From positions 1-23,862 of the forward strand of contig DATAWZ010000238.1 in the NCBI GenBank assembly GCA_036266975.1: DNA of 23,862 nucleotides, written 5' to 3'. Made by a program: the position numbers and the translations under genes. Below the pieces are notes generated by a model. That model made no database searches. It saw only the letters and a list, made by a program, of their open reading frames with translations, and was not told the origin of the DNA. This document shows, piece after piece, positions 1 through 7,275 of this stretch. The stretch is from DATAWZ01 sp036266975. Lineage in GTDB: Bacteria; Actinomycetota; Thermoleophilia; Solirubrobacterales; Solirubrobacteraceae. The stretch's first letter is position 1. Each line of letters begins with the position of its first letter.

Positions 1-1
1 G

Positions 2-799
2 TTCGGCGGCTTCTCGGGCTTCGAGGGCGCCGCGACCCTGGGGGAGGAGTCCCGCCGCTCGACCTGGACGATCCCCGCCGCGGTGGTCGGCTCGCTGCTG
101 CTCTCGGCCGGCGTCTACATCGTCTTCACCTGGATCGTCGACAACGCCTACGCGACGCCCGCCGCGCTCGCCGCCGACCCGGCGCCGCTCGTGCACCTCG
201 CCGACGGCTACGTCGGCTCGGCGATGGGCAAGCTCGTGAACTTCGCCGGGGTGATCAGCGCGTTCGGCGCGCAGCTGGCGTGCGTCAACGCCGCCAGCCG
301 GCTGCTGTTCTCCCTCGGCCGCGAGCTCGGCGGCGGCGCGCCCGCCCGCAACCTGCTCGTACGGACCGACCCCAAGCGTGGCTCGCCGATCGGCGCCCTG
401 GCCATCATCGGCGCGATCAGCCTGATCGCGCTGCTCTCCTTCAGCTTCGAGCCCACCGCGATCCGGGTGCTGACGCTGATCGTCACCGTCGGCTCCTACC
501 TCATCATCATCGCCTACCTGCTGACCGTGATCGCCGCGGCGGGCTGGGTCTGGCGCCATGGCCGCCGGCCGATCCCGCTGATCGTCCTCACGCTCGGCGT
601 GGTCGTGCTCGGCTACCTGCTCTACAAGACCTTCTATCCCTTCCCGGCCTACCCGTTCAACTGGGAGGTCTGGATTGCCGCCGGCCTGTCGCTGCTCGGC
701 GTGGCGTTTGCCTTCGTCCCGGCCGTCCATCGCCGCCTGGCGGGCTCCTCGCTGCTGCGGGCCGCCCGCTTGGTCCCCAACACCGCCGAGGCCGGCTGA
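2..799 (+). CDS. APC-family amino acid permease, C-terminal part (5' end outside window)
   Basis: An open frame runs from the window edge to TGA at 797-799 (265 residues visible). The first residues read FGGFSGFEGAATLGEES, the Gly/Glu-rich stretch typical of APC-superfamily transporters before a cytoplasmic loop. After it come several hydrophobic segments: VVGSLLLSAGVYIVFTW, a helix near the AASRLLFSLGREL motif, ALAIIGAISLIALLSF, a long helix ending ...LLTVIAAAGWVW, and two C-terminal helices. The family imports or exchanges amino acids or polyamines across the inner membrane with H+ or another amino acid; the substrate cannot be read from this fragment. The start codon and N-terminal helices lie upstream. 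The next gene is convergent, only 13 bases away. Family call is firm, substrate unknown. Confidence 0.9.
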   Translation, partial: FGGFSGFEGAATLGEESRRSTWTIPAAVVGSLLLSAGVYIVFTWIVDNAYATPAALAADPAPLVHLADGYVGSAMGKLVNFAGVISAFGAQLACVNAASRLLFSLGRELGGGAPARNLLVRTDPKRGSPIGALAIIGAISLIALLSFSFEPTAIRVLTLIVTVGSYLIIIAYLLTVIAAAGWVWRHGRRPIPLIVLTLGVVVLGYLLYKTFYPFPAYPFNWEVWIAAGLSLLGVAFAFVPAVHRRLAGSSLLRAARLVPNTAEAG

Positions 800-809
800 G
801 GCGCCTCGG
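786..809. terminator. GC-rich hairpin between convergent genes
   Basis: CCGAGGC (786-792) can pair with GCCTCGG (803-809) around a 10-nt loop. The hairpin covers the permease stop codon and lies between two convergent genes, so it could terminate from both sides. There is no U-tract, so this is a structural guess. Confidence 0.3.
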
Positions 810-812
810 GCC

Positions 813-1817
813 TTAACCCAAATCCTGCGAGGCCCAGTCGAGCACCAGCTGGCGGGCGCTCTGCAGCAGCGACCGTTTGGCCGCCAATCCGATCGTCAGC
901 GGCAGCTGGGAGACCCCCAGCAGGCGGCGGATGACCTCGACACCGGCGAACGCCCAGGTCAGCGGCCGATCGAGCGGGGCGTGGTAGCGCGACAGGGCGC
1001 GCTGTGCGAGCGTGTCGGGCTGGCCGGACAGGCGCAGGTGGGCGAGCATCACGCTCACGTCGAACTCGGCCAGCCCGTAGAAGCCGAACTCGGGATCGAT
1101 CACCCACGGCTCGGGCGCCTGCAGCCAGGACCCCGGGTAGTAGTCGCCATGCAGCAGCGTGCGGCCCGGCCCGAGGTAACGCTCGCCGAGCCGCTCGATC
1201 GCGCGCCGCAGCGGCGCGTCGTGCCCGAGCTCGGCGGCCAGCGCGTCCAGGCCCGGCGTGATCGCGTCGAGCGCCAGCCCGTTGTTCGGGCGCAGCGGCA
1301 CCTCGAAGATGTGCTCGTGGTTGAGCACGCGCATGGCGCGGTTCTCGATCGCGCTCGCGCGCTCGTCGCCGGCGAGCTCGAGGTGCAACGTGGCCAGCCA
1401 CCACACGAGCGCGTCGAGCTGGGCCTCGGCCAGCCGCCCGCCGCCGTACAGGTACAGGTAGTCGCCGTGCTCGCCCAGATCGCTCATCAGCAGCACGTAG
1501 CCGGCGTGGTCGATGGCCAGGACGCGCGGCAGGCGGGGCGCGAGCGGGGCGATCGCGCCGACGCGCTCGTACCACTCGCCCTCGAGCAGCACGCGTTCGA
1601 TCGGAGCGGCGATCGTCGGGTACTTCTCGCACCACGGGCGCGCCTGCTTGACGATCACGCTGCGCTGCGTGGTCCGCACTCGCAGCGTCAGGTTCATGTT
1701 CCCCTCGCCGGCGCGCGCGACCGCCCGTACGCGCTCGCCGTTGTTCAGCCACCCCCGGTCGTCCATGAACGCCTGCAGGGCGGCGGGCGATTGCTCGCCC
1801 ACCGCCGGGGCGTTCAC
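813..1817 (-). CDS. APH/MtnK-like small-molecule kinase (aminoglycoside phosphotransferase fold)
   Basis: A 334-residue protein of the APH/choline-kinase fold. Visible motifs are an N-lobe GNMNLTLRV glycine-loop region, SVIVKQARPW with the ATP-binding Lys, the catalytic loop LLHGDYYPGSW, and VIDPEFGFYG in place of the DFG segment. The HGD...GS and DPEF.FYG signatures resemble 5-methylthioribose kinase (methionine salvage), but no other salvage gene is nearby, so the substrate is open. The chosen start is GTG at 1817-1815. It overlaps the TGA of the upstream peroxiredoxin in a GTGA, which suggests translational coupling. Longer readings of the same frame run antisense through the peroxiredoxin and are not credible. 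Alternatives are homoserine-kinase-like or antibiotic-kinase-like enzymes. Confidence 0.85.
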   Translation of the reverse strand: MNAPAVGEQSPAALQAFMDDRGWLNNGERVRAVARAGEGNMNLTLRVRTTQRSVIVKQARPWCEKYPTIAAPIERVLLEGEWYERVGAIAPLAPRLPRVLAIDHAGYVLLMSDLGEHGDYLYLYGGGRLAEAQLDALVWWLATLHLELAGDERASAIENRAMRVLNHEHIFEVPLRPNNGLALDAITPGLDALAAELGHDAPLRRAIERLGERYLGPGRTLLHGDYYPGSWLQAPEPWVIDPEFGFYGLAEFDVSVMLAHLRLSGQPDTLAQRALSRYHAPLDRPLTWAFAGVEVIRRLLGVSQLPLTIGLAAKRSLLQSARQLVLDWASQDLG

Positions 1818-2473
1818 TTCGGCTGCGGGACGATGCGGATGTAGGGCCGCGGCGACTTCCAGCCGTCGGGGTACTTCTCGCGGGCCTGCTCGTCGGACAC
1901 GTTCCCGGCGATGATCACGTCGTCGCCCGGCTGCCACTGGGCCGGCGTGGCGACCGAATGCTTGGCCGTCAGCTGCAGCGAGTCGATCACGCGCAGCACC
2001 TCGTCGAAGTTGCGCCCGGTGGTCATCGGGTACACGAGCACGAGCTTGATCTTCTTGTCCGGGCCGATCACGAACACGTTGCGCACGGTCGCGTTCTGGG
2101 CCGGCGTGCGCTCGGTGGGATTGCCGGCGACGTCGGCCGGGAGCATCCCGTAGGCCTTGGCCACCGCGAAGTCCGAGTCGCCGATGATCGGGTAGTTGGG
2201 CGCGGTGCCCTGGGTCTCGGCGATGTCCTGCGCCCACCTGGCGTGGTTCTCGACCGGATCGACCGAGAGCCCGATCACCTTGACGCCGCGGCGGGCGAAC
2301 TCGGGCTCGATGCTCGCCATGTAGCCGAGCTCGGTCGTGCACACGGGGGTGAAGTTGCGGGGATGGGAGAACAGCACCGCCCAGGAATCGCCGATCCAGT
2401 CGTGAAAGCGGATGCGGCCCTCGGTCGTCTCAGCCTCGAAGTCGGGCGCGGTGTCACCGATGGTCAAAGACAT
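1814..2473 (-). CDS. 1-Cys peroxiredoxin (Prx6 type)
   Basis: A 219-residue thiol peroxidase, close to the usual length of Prx6-class enzymes, which reduce H2O2 and organic hydroperoxides in the cytoplasm. The active site HPRNFTPVCTTELG carries P38, T42 and the peroxidatic C45 (PxxxTxxC). Later come the Prx6-typical stretch TTGRNFDEVLRVIDSLQLT and a C-terminal domain ending in RIVPQPK. There is no obvious resolving Cys, consistent with a 1-Cys mechanism. The ATG at 2473 follows a strong ribosome site. The stop overlaps the start of the downstream kinase by 4 bp, so the two are probably one operon. The upstream 148 bp are AT-richer than the surroundings and should hold the promoter. Confidence 0.95.
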   Translation of the reverse strand: MSLTIGDTAPDFEAETTEGRIRFHDWIGDSWAVLFSHPRNFTPVCTTELGYMASIEPEFARRGVKVIGLSVDPVENHARWAQDIAETQGTAPNYPIIGDSDFAVAKAYGMLPADVAGNPTERTPAQNATVRNVFVIGPDKKIKLVLVYPMTTGRNFDEVLRVIDSLQLTAKHSVATPAQWQPGDDVIIAGNVSDEQAREKYPDGWKSPRPYIRIVPQPK

Positions 2474-2479
2474 CGGGTT

Positions 2480-2488
2480 CCTCCTTTT
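2480..2488 (-). promoter_or_regulatory. Shine-Dalgarno of the peroxiredoxin gene
   Basis: AAAAGGAGG on the minus strand lies 6 nt before the ATG at 2473. It is a near-perfect ribosome binding site and fixes the start. Confidence 0.8.
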
Positions 2489-2608
2489 CGTGGGATTCGA
2501 GCGTACCGCCGGAACGGAAAGTCATTTATCTGGATCAATATTAGGAACAAATGTGGTGTCGGCCGCGGATGCTGTGGATCGAGGCGGTGGCCGTGGTCCG
2601 TGCGGCGT

Positions 2609-2614
2609 TACGCT
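2609..2614 (+). promoter_or_regulatory. Candidate -10 box of a leaderless gene
   Basis: TACGCT fits TANNNT and sits 6 nt before the GTG at 2621. This places the expected transcription start at the start codon itself. No Shine-Dalgarno is present. A -35 is not obvious. Confidence 0.45.
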
Positions 2615-2620
2615 GACGGT

Positions 2621-3361
2621 GTGAGCACCGGTGCGCAGGCCGCTCGGGCGCTGGTGGACGGGGCGTGCGTGGCCACGCTGGCCACGCTGGGCGCCGACGG
2701 GGTGCCGTGGGCGTCAATGGTCACCTACGGCGTGCTGCCGGACGGCTCGCCCGTGCTGTGCGTCTCGCGGCTCGCCGAGCACGGGCGCAGCCTGGAGCGC
2801 GATCCGCGGGGGAGCCTGCTCGTCACCGCGCCCGTCTCGGCCGAGGATCCGCTCGCCTCGGGCCGGGTCACGCTCGCCGGGCGCTTTGCCGCGCCGGCGG
2901 ATCCAGCGCGGGCGCGGGCGGCGTACGTGGCCGGTGTGCCCCGTGCGGCGGCGTACGTGGACTTCGAGGACTTCTCGCTGTGGGTGCTCTCGGTCGAGCG
3001 CGTTCGCTGGGTCGGCGGCTACGGGCGCATGGAGTCGGTCGCGGCCGGGGACTACGCGCGCGCCTCGGTGGACCCGGTCGCGCTCCAGGCCGGCCCGGCG
3101 ATCGCCCACCTGAACGCCGACCACTCAGGCGCGCTGCTCGACATCGCCCGTGCCCTGGGCGGCCATCCCGGAGCGAGCGCCGCGCGCTGCTCCGGGCTGG
3201 ACCGCCAGGGCATGGATCTCGTCGTCCGTGACCGGGAGGGCAGCCGCATCGCGACGCGCGTGGTGTTCGCGCACGAGCTCACCGGGGCGGAAGAGCTGCG
3301 CGCGGCGACCGTCGAACTCACGCGGAGGGCGCGGGCGGCGCTGGGGGAGGGAGATCAGTAG
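2621..3361 (+). CDS. HugZ-like pyridoxamine-phosphate-oxidase-fold protein with DUF2470
   Basis: A 246-residue protein. Residues about 1-135 form an FMN-binding split barrel (GACVATLATLGADGVPWASM, then SRLAEHGRSLERDPRGSLLV), as in the PNPOx/HugZ families. Residues about 150-246 match the DUF2470 domain, starting AIAHLNADHSGALLDIARALGG. Proteins of this architecture are linked to heme or iron utilisation and to FMN- or F420-related redox chemistry; which applies here is not readable. The start is GTG at 2621, chosen for the TACGCT box 6 nt upstream and because longer versions run antisense into the peroxiredoxin. The gene is divergent from the peroxiredoxin and its 3' end overlaps the convergent GlsB/YeaQ-like gene by 7 bp. 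Confidence 0.85.
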   Translation: MSTGAQAARALVDGACVATLATLGADGVPWASMVTYGVLPDGSPVLCVSRLAEHGRSLERDPRGSLLVTAPVSAEDPLASGRVTLAGRFAAPADPARARAAYVAGVPRAAAYVDFEDFSLWVLSVERVRWVGGYGRMESVAAGDYARASVDPVALQAGPAIAHLNADHSGALLDIARALGGHPGASAARCSGLDRQGMDLVVRDREGSRIATRVVFAHELTGAEELRAATVELTRRARAALGEGDQ

Positions 3362-3615
3362 GTGGACAGGCCACGCGAGCGGCGACGCAGGTAGACCAGG
3401 CCCATCGACGCGATGACCGAGAGCGGCAGGCCGGCGGCGATGTAGCTGCCGGTCGCGATCCGCGAGACCAGCGCGGCGATCAGCGAGCCGGCGAAGCCGA
3501 GCAGGGCGGTCTCGCCCAGCGGCATCGGGTCGGGGCCCGGCAGCAGGAAGCGCGCGAGGCCGCCGATGAGCAGGCTGGCGAGGAACAGGATGATGAGTGA
3601 GCCGATGATTCCCAT
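3355..3615 (-). CDS. GlsB/YeaQ/YmgE family small stress-response membrane protein
   Basis: An 86-residue, highly hydrophobic protein with three predicted membrane helices: GIIGSLIILFLASLLIGGLA, a middle helix ending LLGFAGSLIAALVS, and YIAAGLPLSVIASMGLVYL. Between the first two lies LLPGPDPMPLGETALLGFAG, the Gly/Pro-rich loop typical of the transglycosylase-associated (GlsB/YeaQ) family. A basic tail RRRSRG follows. These are general-stress inner-membrane proteins of unclear biochemical role. The ATG at 3615 has a strong Shine-Dalgarno. The stop overlaps the end of the convergent HugZ-like gene, and the start lies only 29 bp from the divergent redoxin gene, so promoter space between the two is very small. 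Confidence 0.9.
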   Translation of the reverse strand: MGIIGSLIILFLASLLIGGLARFLLPGPDPMPLGETALLGFAGSLIAALVSRIATGSYIAAGLPLSVIASMGLVYLRRRSRGLSTY

Positions 3616-3620
3616 GAGGT

Positions 3621-3630
3621 ACCTCCTTCT
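3621..3630 (-). promoter_or_regulatory. Shine-Dalgarno of the GlsB/YeaQ gene
   Basis: AGAAGGAGGT on the minus strand, 5 nt before the ATG at 3615. It is close to the full anti-16S complement. Confidence 0.75.
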
Positions 3631-3644
3631 GGTACTTCCCAGTG

Positions 3645-4175
3645 ATGCCCGACCCAGCTGAGCGGGAGCTCAAGATCTCCCCAAGCCCAGGTCAGCGTTT
3701 CCCCGACCTGCGGCTGCCCGACCACGACGGCCACGAGCGCTCGCTGTCCGAGCTCGTCGGTGGCGACCCGACCGTGCTGCAGTTCTTCCGGGGCTGGTGG
3801 TGCCCCAAGGAGCAGGCCTTTCTGCGCCGCCTTGTCGCGCTGCAGGACGAGATCGAGGTCGCCTACACGAATGTCGTCTCGGTAAGCGTCGACCCGCCAG
3901 AGGTCGCCGCGGCGTTCCGGGCGGGGGCCGGGGCGCGGTGGACGTTCCTGTGCGACGTCGAGCGGCGCTATCAGGGGTCGCTTGGGCTGCGCGAGCTCAC
4001 CGACACGCTGCACGACCCCTACCTGCCGGCGGTGTTCGTGCTCGCCCCAGGCCTTGAGGTGCACAGCGCGTACAACGGCTACTGGTACTGGGGGCGCCCG
4101 ACGATGGAGGATCTGCGCCGGGACCTGCGCGCGGTCACCCGGGCGATCCGCCCGGACTGGGAGCCGCCGCGGTGA
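3645..4175 (+). CDS. Redoxin / AhpC-TSA superfamily protein (thioredoxin fold)
   Basis: A 176-residue protein with the thioredoxin-fold redoxin pattern: GQRFPDLRLPDHDGHERSLS at the N-terminus, then LQFFRGWWCPKEQAFLRRL holding the single active-site-like Cys (C53), then YTNVVSVSVDPPEVAAAF and a C-terminal VFVLAPGLEVHSAYNGYWYWGRP. The WCPxE motif resembles peroxiredoxin-like family 2 (RGxWCPxC...), but the second Cys is replaced by Glu, so a one-Cys mechanism would be expected. The start is the ATG at 3645; a GTG directly before it (3642) is possible. No clear Shine-Dalgarno is seen. The gene begins a plus-strand operon, since its stop overlaps the next gene by GTGA. The role in peroxide handling is inferred from the fold. 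Confidence 0.82.
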   Translation: MPDPAERELKISPSPGQRFPDLRLPDHDGHERSLSELVGGDPTVLQFFRGWWCPKEQAFLRRLVALQDEIEVAYTNVVSVSVDPPEVAAAFRAGAGARWTFLCDVERRYQGSLGLRELTDTLHDPYLPAVFVLAPGLEVHSAYNGYWYWGRPTMEDLRRDLRAVTRAIRPDWEPPR

Positions 4176-4672
4176 GCGAGGAGCGCTGCTGGCTCGCTGT
4201 CGTGGAGGAGCCGCCGGCGGGCGCGTTCGCGTGGGCCGCGCTTGATGAAGGGTTCCTGGTGGCCTGGATGCGGCCGTCCAGGCCGGTCCGTGAGGCGCGC
4301 CGCGCGGATCCGCGGATCGTCGACGTCGCCGGCGAGGAGGGGTGGTGCTCGCTCGTGCTCCCCGAGCGCGACCGGCTGCCGCTCTTCGATGACGTCGCCG
4401 TGCAGCAGGCGCGCCGGGCGGTCCTCGCCGGGCCGGCCCCCGACGCGTTGAGCACGCTGCTGATCGACAACAGCCACTTCGCCGGGGCGGTGACCGTGCG
4501 TCGCGGTGTGGGCGCTCCTGCGCTGCTGCGCGACGATCCGTTCGCGCGCCTGGGCGGGCGGGTCGCGCGGGTGGGGGCCGGGCTGTTCGGCCGCCTTGCC
4601 GCGCCGACCGGGCCGGGCATCGAGCGCCACGGCAGCGGCCAGCCGTGGCCGTGGGACCGGTTTGGGGAATGA
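4172..4672 (+). CDS. Hypothetical protein in the redoxin-SDR operon
   Basis: A 166-residue protein that I do not recognise. It starts with a GTG overlapping the upstream stop (GTGA) and ends 7 bp before the SDR gene, so it is very probably co-transcribed and translationally coupled. Composition is soluble, with an acidic/aromatic N-terminal half (CWLAVVEEPPAGAFAWAAL; EEGWCSLVLPERDRLPLFDD) and an Arg/Gly-rich C-terminal third (LGGRVARVGAGLFGRL). There is no signal peptide or membrane helix. G/C at third positions and the tight operon position support a real gene. A partner or accessory role for the redoxin is possible but not shown. Confidence 0.75.
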   Translation: MSEERCWLAVVEEPPAGAFAWAALDEGFLVAWMRPSRPVREARRADPRIVDVAGEEGWCSLVLPERDRLPLFDDVAVQQARRAVLAGPAPDALSTLLIDNSHFAGAVTVRRGVGAPALLRDDPFARLGGRVARVGAGLFGRLAAPTGPGIERHGSGQPWPWDRFGE

Positions 4673-4679
4673 TGCGGAC

Positions 4680-5444
4680 ATGAGCGAATCTCTGAAGGGA
4701 ACGGTCGCGCTGGTCACCGGCGCGTCGAGCGGGATCGGCGAGGCCGCGGCGCTGTCGCTTTCGTCGGCCGGCGCCGACGTTGCCGTGGTGGCGCGGCGCG
4801 CCGAGCGCCTGCAGGCGCTGGCGGCGCGGATCGAGTCGGCCGGCGGCCGCGCGCTGGCCATCACCGCCGACATCACCGACGACGGCCAGGCCGCGGCCGC
4901 CGTGCAGCGCGTGGTCGACGAGCTCGGCCGCCTGGACACGCTGGTCAACAACGCCGGGGTCATGCTGCTCGGCCCGATCATCGGGGCGCCGCCCGACGAG
5001 TGGGAGCGCATGCTCGCGATCAACGTGCACGGGCTGCTGTACACGAGCCGGGCCGCGCTGCCGCACCTGCTGAAGGCGGCCGAGGAGGGCCCGCGCCAGG
5101 TCGCCGACCTGGTCAACATCAGCTCGGTCGCCGGGCGCGTCGCGCGTAGCGGCAGCGGCGTCTACAACGCCACCAAGCACGCGGTCGGCGCGTTCAGCGA
5201 GTCCCTGCGCCAGGAGGTCACGCGCCGGCACGTGCGCGTCTCGCTCGTCGAGCCCGGCGCGGTGAACACCGAGCTGGCCTCGCACAACCGGCCCGAGATC
5301 CAGGGCGTGATCGCCGAGCGCTTCGGCGGGGTCGAGCGCATGGAAGCCGAGGACATCGCGGAGGCGATCACGTTCATCGTGACCCGCCCGCGGCGGATGG
5401 CGATCAACGAGATCCTTGTGCGCCCGACCGAGCAGGAGGGCTGA
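4680..5444 (+). CDS. Short-chain dehydrogenase/reductase (SDR) family oxidoreductase
   Basis: A 254-residue classical SDR, the usual family length. It shows the cofactor motif TGASSGIG (13-20), an ARR after the second strand (38-40) suggesting NADP(H) preference, the D64 adenine-contact region, NNAG (90-93), catalytic N115, S148/S149, Y162 and K166 (YNATK), and EPGAVNT after the sixth strand. It is closest in style to the YdfG/serine-3-dehydrogenase type of SDR; the substrate is unknown. ATG at 4680 was chosen because the SDR N-terminus (LKGTVALVTGAS) follows directly and longer versions run into the upstream gene. It is the last gene of the redoxin operon, with a hairpin just after its stop. 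Confidence 0.95.
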   Translation: MSESLKGTVALVTGASSGIGEAAALSLSSAGADVAVVARRAERLQALAARIESAGGRALAITADITDDGQAAAAVQRVVDELGRLDTLVNNAGVMLLGPIIGAPPDEWERMLAINVHGLLYTSRAALPHLLKAAEEGPRQVADLVNISSVAGRVARSGSGVYNATKHAVGAFSESLRQEVTRRHVRVSLVEPGAVNTELASHNRPEIQGVIAERFGGVERMEAEDIAEAITFIVTRPRRMAINEILVRPTEQEG

Positions 5445-5446
5445 CC

Positions 5447-5477
5447 GGCGCCGGCTGCGCCCTGGGCGGCCGGCGCT
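5447..5477 (+). terminator. Hairpin after the SDR gene
   Basis: GCGCCGGC (5448-5455) pairs perfectly with GCCGGCGC (5469-5476). The stem extends inward through U-G, G-C and C-G pairs to a ~7-nt loop. It begins 2-3 nt after the SDR stop. No U-tract follows, so it is a non-canonical terminator candidate. Confidence 0.45.
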
Positions 5478-5484
5478 GCGATCG

Positions 5485-5525
5485 TTGAAGGTGATCTCAT
5501 GAGACATTCCCTCCCTTGAAGGTGA
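5485..5525. repeat. Direct repeat TTGAAGGTGA flanking a palindrome
   Basis: TTGAAGGTGA occurs at 5485-5494 (shifted one base it follows 'cg') and again at 5516-5525. The palindrome TCTCATGAGA lies at 5495-5504. It sits in the 232-bp convergent intergenic region 5445-5676, which otherwise holds only the hairpin at 5447-5477 and no gene I can support. It may be an end or relic of a mobile element or a protein-binding site. Confidence 0.35.
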
Positions 5526-5676
5526 CGGGCCTTCCGCCAGCGGCCGACTCGCCTCCGACCGAGGACGTGAGCCCAGCTCCCCCACGGGACGAGAGCGGCG
5601 CTCGCGTCACGGGCTGAGACGGTGACACGGCGGTGACTGGTGGGAACCCTCACCCTGTCTCTTCACCCCTCGAGCG

Positions 5677-7257
5677 TCAGTGGGTGAGCTTCAGGCGGGT
5701 CTCGATCGCGGTGAGCTGGGCTTGCAGCGATCCGATCCGGGCCGACTGGCGCTGCAGCTGCCGCTGCTGGCGCTGGGCCAGCGCGAGCAGCAGCACTGGG
5801 AGCTCCTGGTAGTAGATGCCGCTGGGGTCGCCGTGGGCGTCGTGTTGGACCAGGGTGGGCAGGATCTTCTGGACCTGTTGGGCGATCAACCCGTACTGGA
5901 GTGGGTTGTCCCTGGCGGCGTACCGGGGCTTGTAGCGGTAGCTGACCGGGTGCAGCTCGAGCACCGTCGTCGCGATCGACGACGCCGACCGGATGTCCAT
6001 CTTCTCCCAGGACAGCGAGGAGGTCGCGGTGCCCAGCTGGCCGCTCGAGTTCACCATCACGGTGTCAGCGGGCCCCGAGATCGACAGGTTGTCGACGCCG
6101 GCCAGGAACGCCTGATCCTGCTCGCCGGCGAGATCCCCCTGGGTTCCGATGCGGATCACGTGGTCGTCGCCGACGGCACCGCTGGAGGCGATGTCGACGT
6201 TGCTGCTCTCGCTGCCGGTGTAGGAGCCGCCCGCGCCGTCTCCGAGCAGCGCGTTTTCAGAGCCCGTGAGCAACTCGTTTCCCGCACCTTGCCCCACCAC
6301 GGTGTTGTCGGCTCCGCCGGTGAGGTCGCCCAGCGAATCCTCACCGACGGCGACGTCGCTGCCGCCCTTGTTGTCGGCAAGCGCGTTCGCGCCGAACGCC
6401 ACGTTGTCGACGCCCGAGGTGTCACGACTCAGGGCCGACGCGCCGACGGCGTCGTTCGGGCCCGCGGTGCTCGAGTCAAGCGCGAGCTCTCCGACCGCGG
6501 TGCTGTCGGTCGCGCCGGTCTCGGAGGAGAGTGCGCCGAGACCGAACGCGGAGTTGTCATCGCCGATGGTGTTACTGGCCATGGCCTCTTCACCGAACGC
6601 GGAATCGAAGCTGCCGGTGGTGTTTGAGATCAGCGTGTCCTGCCCGACGGTGGTGTTGAGAGAGCCAGTCGTGTCCTCCACCAGCGGGTTGGGCCCGACG
6701 GCGACGTTGTCGAGTCCGCCGGAGGGTGTCAGCGAGGTGAAGGGGCTCGGGCCGACCCCGACGTTCTGCCTGGTGTCGCTGTACACCCCCGGACCGCAGG
6801 TCAACACCGCCTGCGTGGAGAGGTCCGTTACCGCCTGCCCGTTCGGACACGGGCCGCCGTTGACGTCCAGCAACGGGTCCGGGAACGTGCCCGACAGCAC
6901 GCCGCCCGCCGGCGTGTCTGCCAACGAACCCTGCGTCCCCTGCGTCCCCTGCGTCCCCTGCGTCCCCTGCGGCCCCTGCGGCCCCTGGGCTCCCCCAGGG
7001 CCCTGCGCTCCCTCGGTGCCCGGGGTCCCCTGGGCGCCCTGAAGCCCCGACGTGTTCCACCTCACGGTGCGCTCGCGCTTCTTGCACTTCGCGGCGATCC
7101 GCAGCGCGCCCGTCCGCTTGTTGGCGCACGCGTGGATCTGTCCCGAAGCCCGTGTCGCCGCCGCCGCGGTTGCCACCGCGCCGCCGAGCGACGCGGCACA
7201 CACCAGCACGCCCAGCGCCACCCGACGCGCTCGCCCCATCCCATGTGTGTCCAGCAT
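5677..7257 (-). CDS. Secreted collagen-like / YadA-head-like repeat protein with S74 intramolecular-chaperone C-terminus
   Basis: 526 residues. In order: a signal peptide (about 1-34), a Cys module (IHACANKRTGALR...KCKKRERTVRWN, about 41-71), collagen-like Gly-X-Y repeats dominated by GTQ (about 73-112), a conserved linker LSGTFPDPLLDVNGGPCPNG, then about ten ~14-residue repeats of the N.A.G..AL...TG..D pattern seen in YadA-type heads, SSNVDIASSG and FLAGVDNLSISG blocks, and a C-terminal S74-like domain (WEKMDIRSAS...HPVSYRYKP...QYGLIAQQVQKILP) ending in a Q/R-rich coiled coil. S414 and K419 keep the S-x4-K spacing of the S74 self-cleaving dyad. Such proteins trimerise into fibres, and the chaperone domain folds then cleaves itself off. 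The ATG at 7257 has GAGAGGAG upstream. Tandem paralog of the gene 18 bp upstream. Confidence 0.9.
   Translation of the reverse strand: MLDTHGMGRARRVALGVLVCAASLGGAVATAAAATRASGQIHACANKRTGALRIAAKCKKRERTVRWNTSGLQGAQGTPGTEGAQGPGGAQGPQGPQGTQGTQGTQGTQGSLADTPAGGVLSGTFPDPLLDVNGGPCPNGQAVTDLSTQAVLTCGPGVYSDTRQNVGVGPSPFTSLTPSGGLDNVAVGPNPLVEDTTGSLNTTVGQDTLISNTTGSFDSAFGEEAMASNTIGDDNSAFGLGALSSETGATDSTAVGELALDSSTAGPNDAVGASALSRDTSGVDNVAFGANALADNKGGSDVAVGEDSLGDLTGGADNTVVGQGAGNELLTGSENALLGDGAGGSYTGSESSNVDIASSGAVGDDHVIRIGTQGDLAGEQDQAFLAGVDNLSISGPADTVMVNSSGQLGTATSSLSWEKMDIRSASSIATTVLELHPVSYRYKPRYAARDNPLQYGLIAQQVQKILPTLVQHDAHGDPSGIYYQELPVLLLALAQRQQRQLQRQSARIGSLQAQLTAIETRLKLTH
6929..6982 (-). repeat. 9-bp tandem repeats encoding collagen-like triplets
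   Basis: Four perfect copies of CCCTGCGTC (6929-6964) are followed by two CCCTGCGGC variants (6965-6982). On the coding (minus) strand they give Gly-Thr-Gln and Gly-Pro-Gln triplets. Copy-number change by slippage would stay in frame. Confidence 0.85.
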
Positions 7258-7265
7258 CGGTCCCG

Positions 7266-7273
7266 CTCCTCTC
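7266..7273 (-). promoter_or_regulatory. Shine-Dalgarno of the downstream fibre paralog
   Basis: GAGAGGAG on the minus strand ends 8 nt before the ATG at 7257. It lies in the 18-bp gap between the two paralogs, so the second gene depends on read-through transcription from the first. Confidence 0.65.
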
Positions 7274-7275
7274 GG

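Noticed and set aside
3480..5585. A 701-codon minus-strand frame opposite the redoxin-SDR operon
   Set aside because: The sense strand carries an SDR with all motifs. The antisense product is Arg/Pro/Ala-rich, unrecognisable, and crosses several gene boundaries.
6929..6982. CRISPR-like repetition
   Set aside because: Units are contiguous 9-mers in a coding collagen tract, with no spacers.
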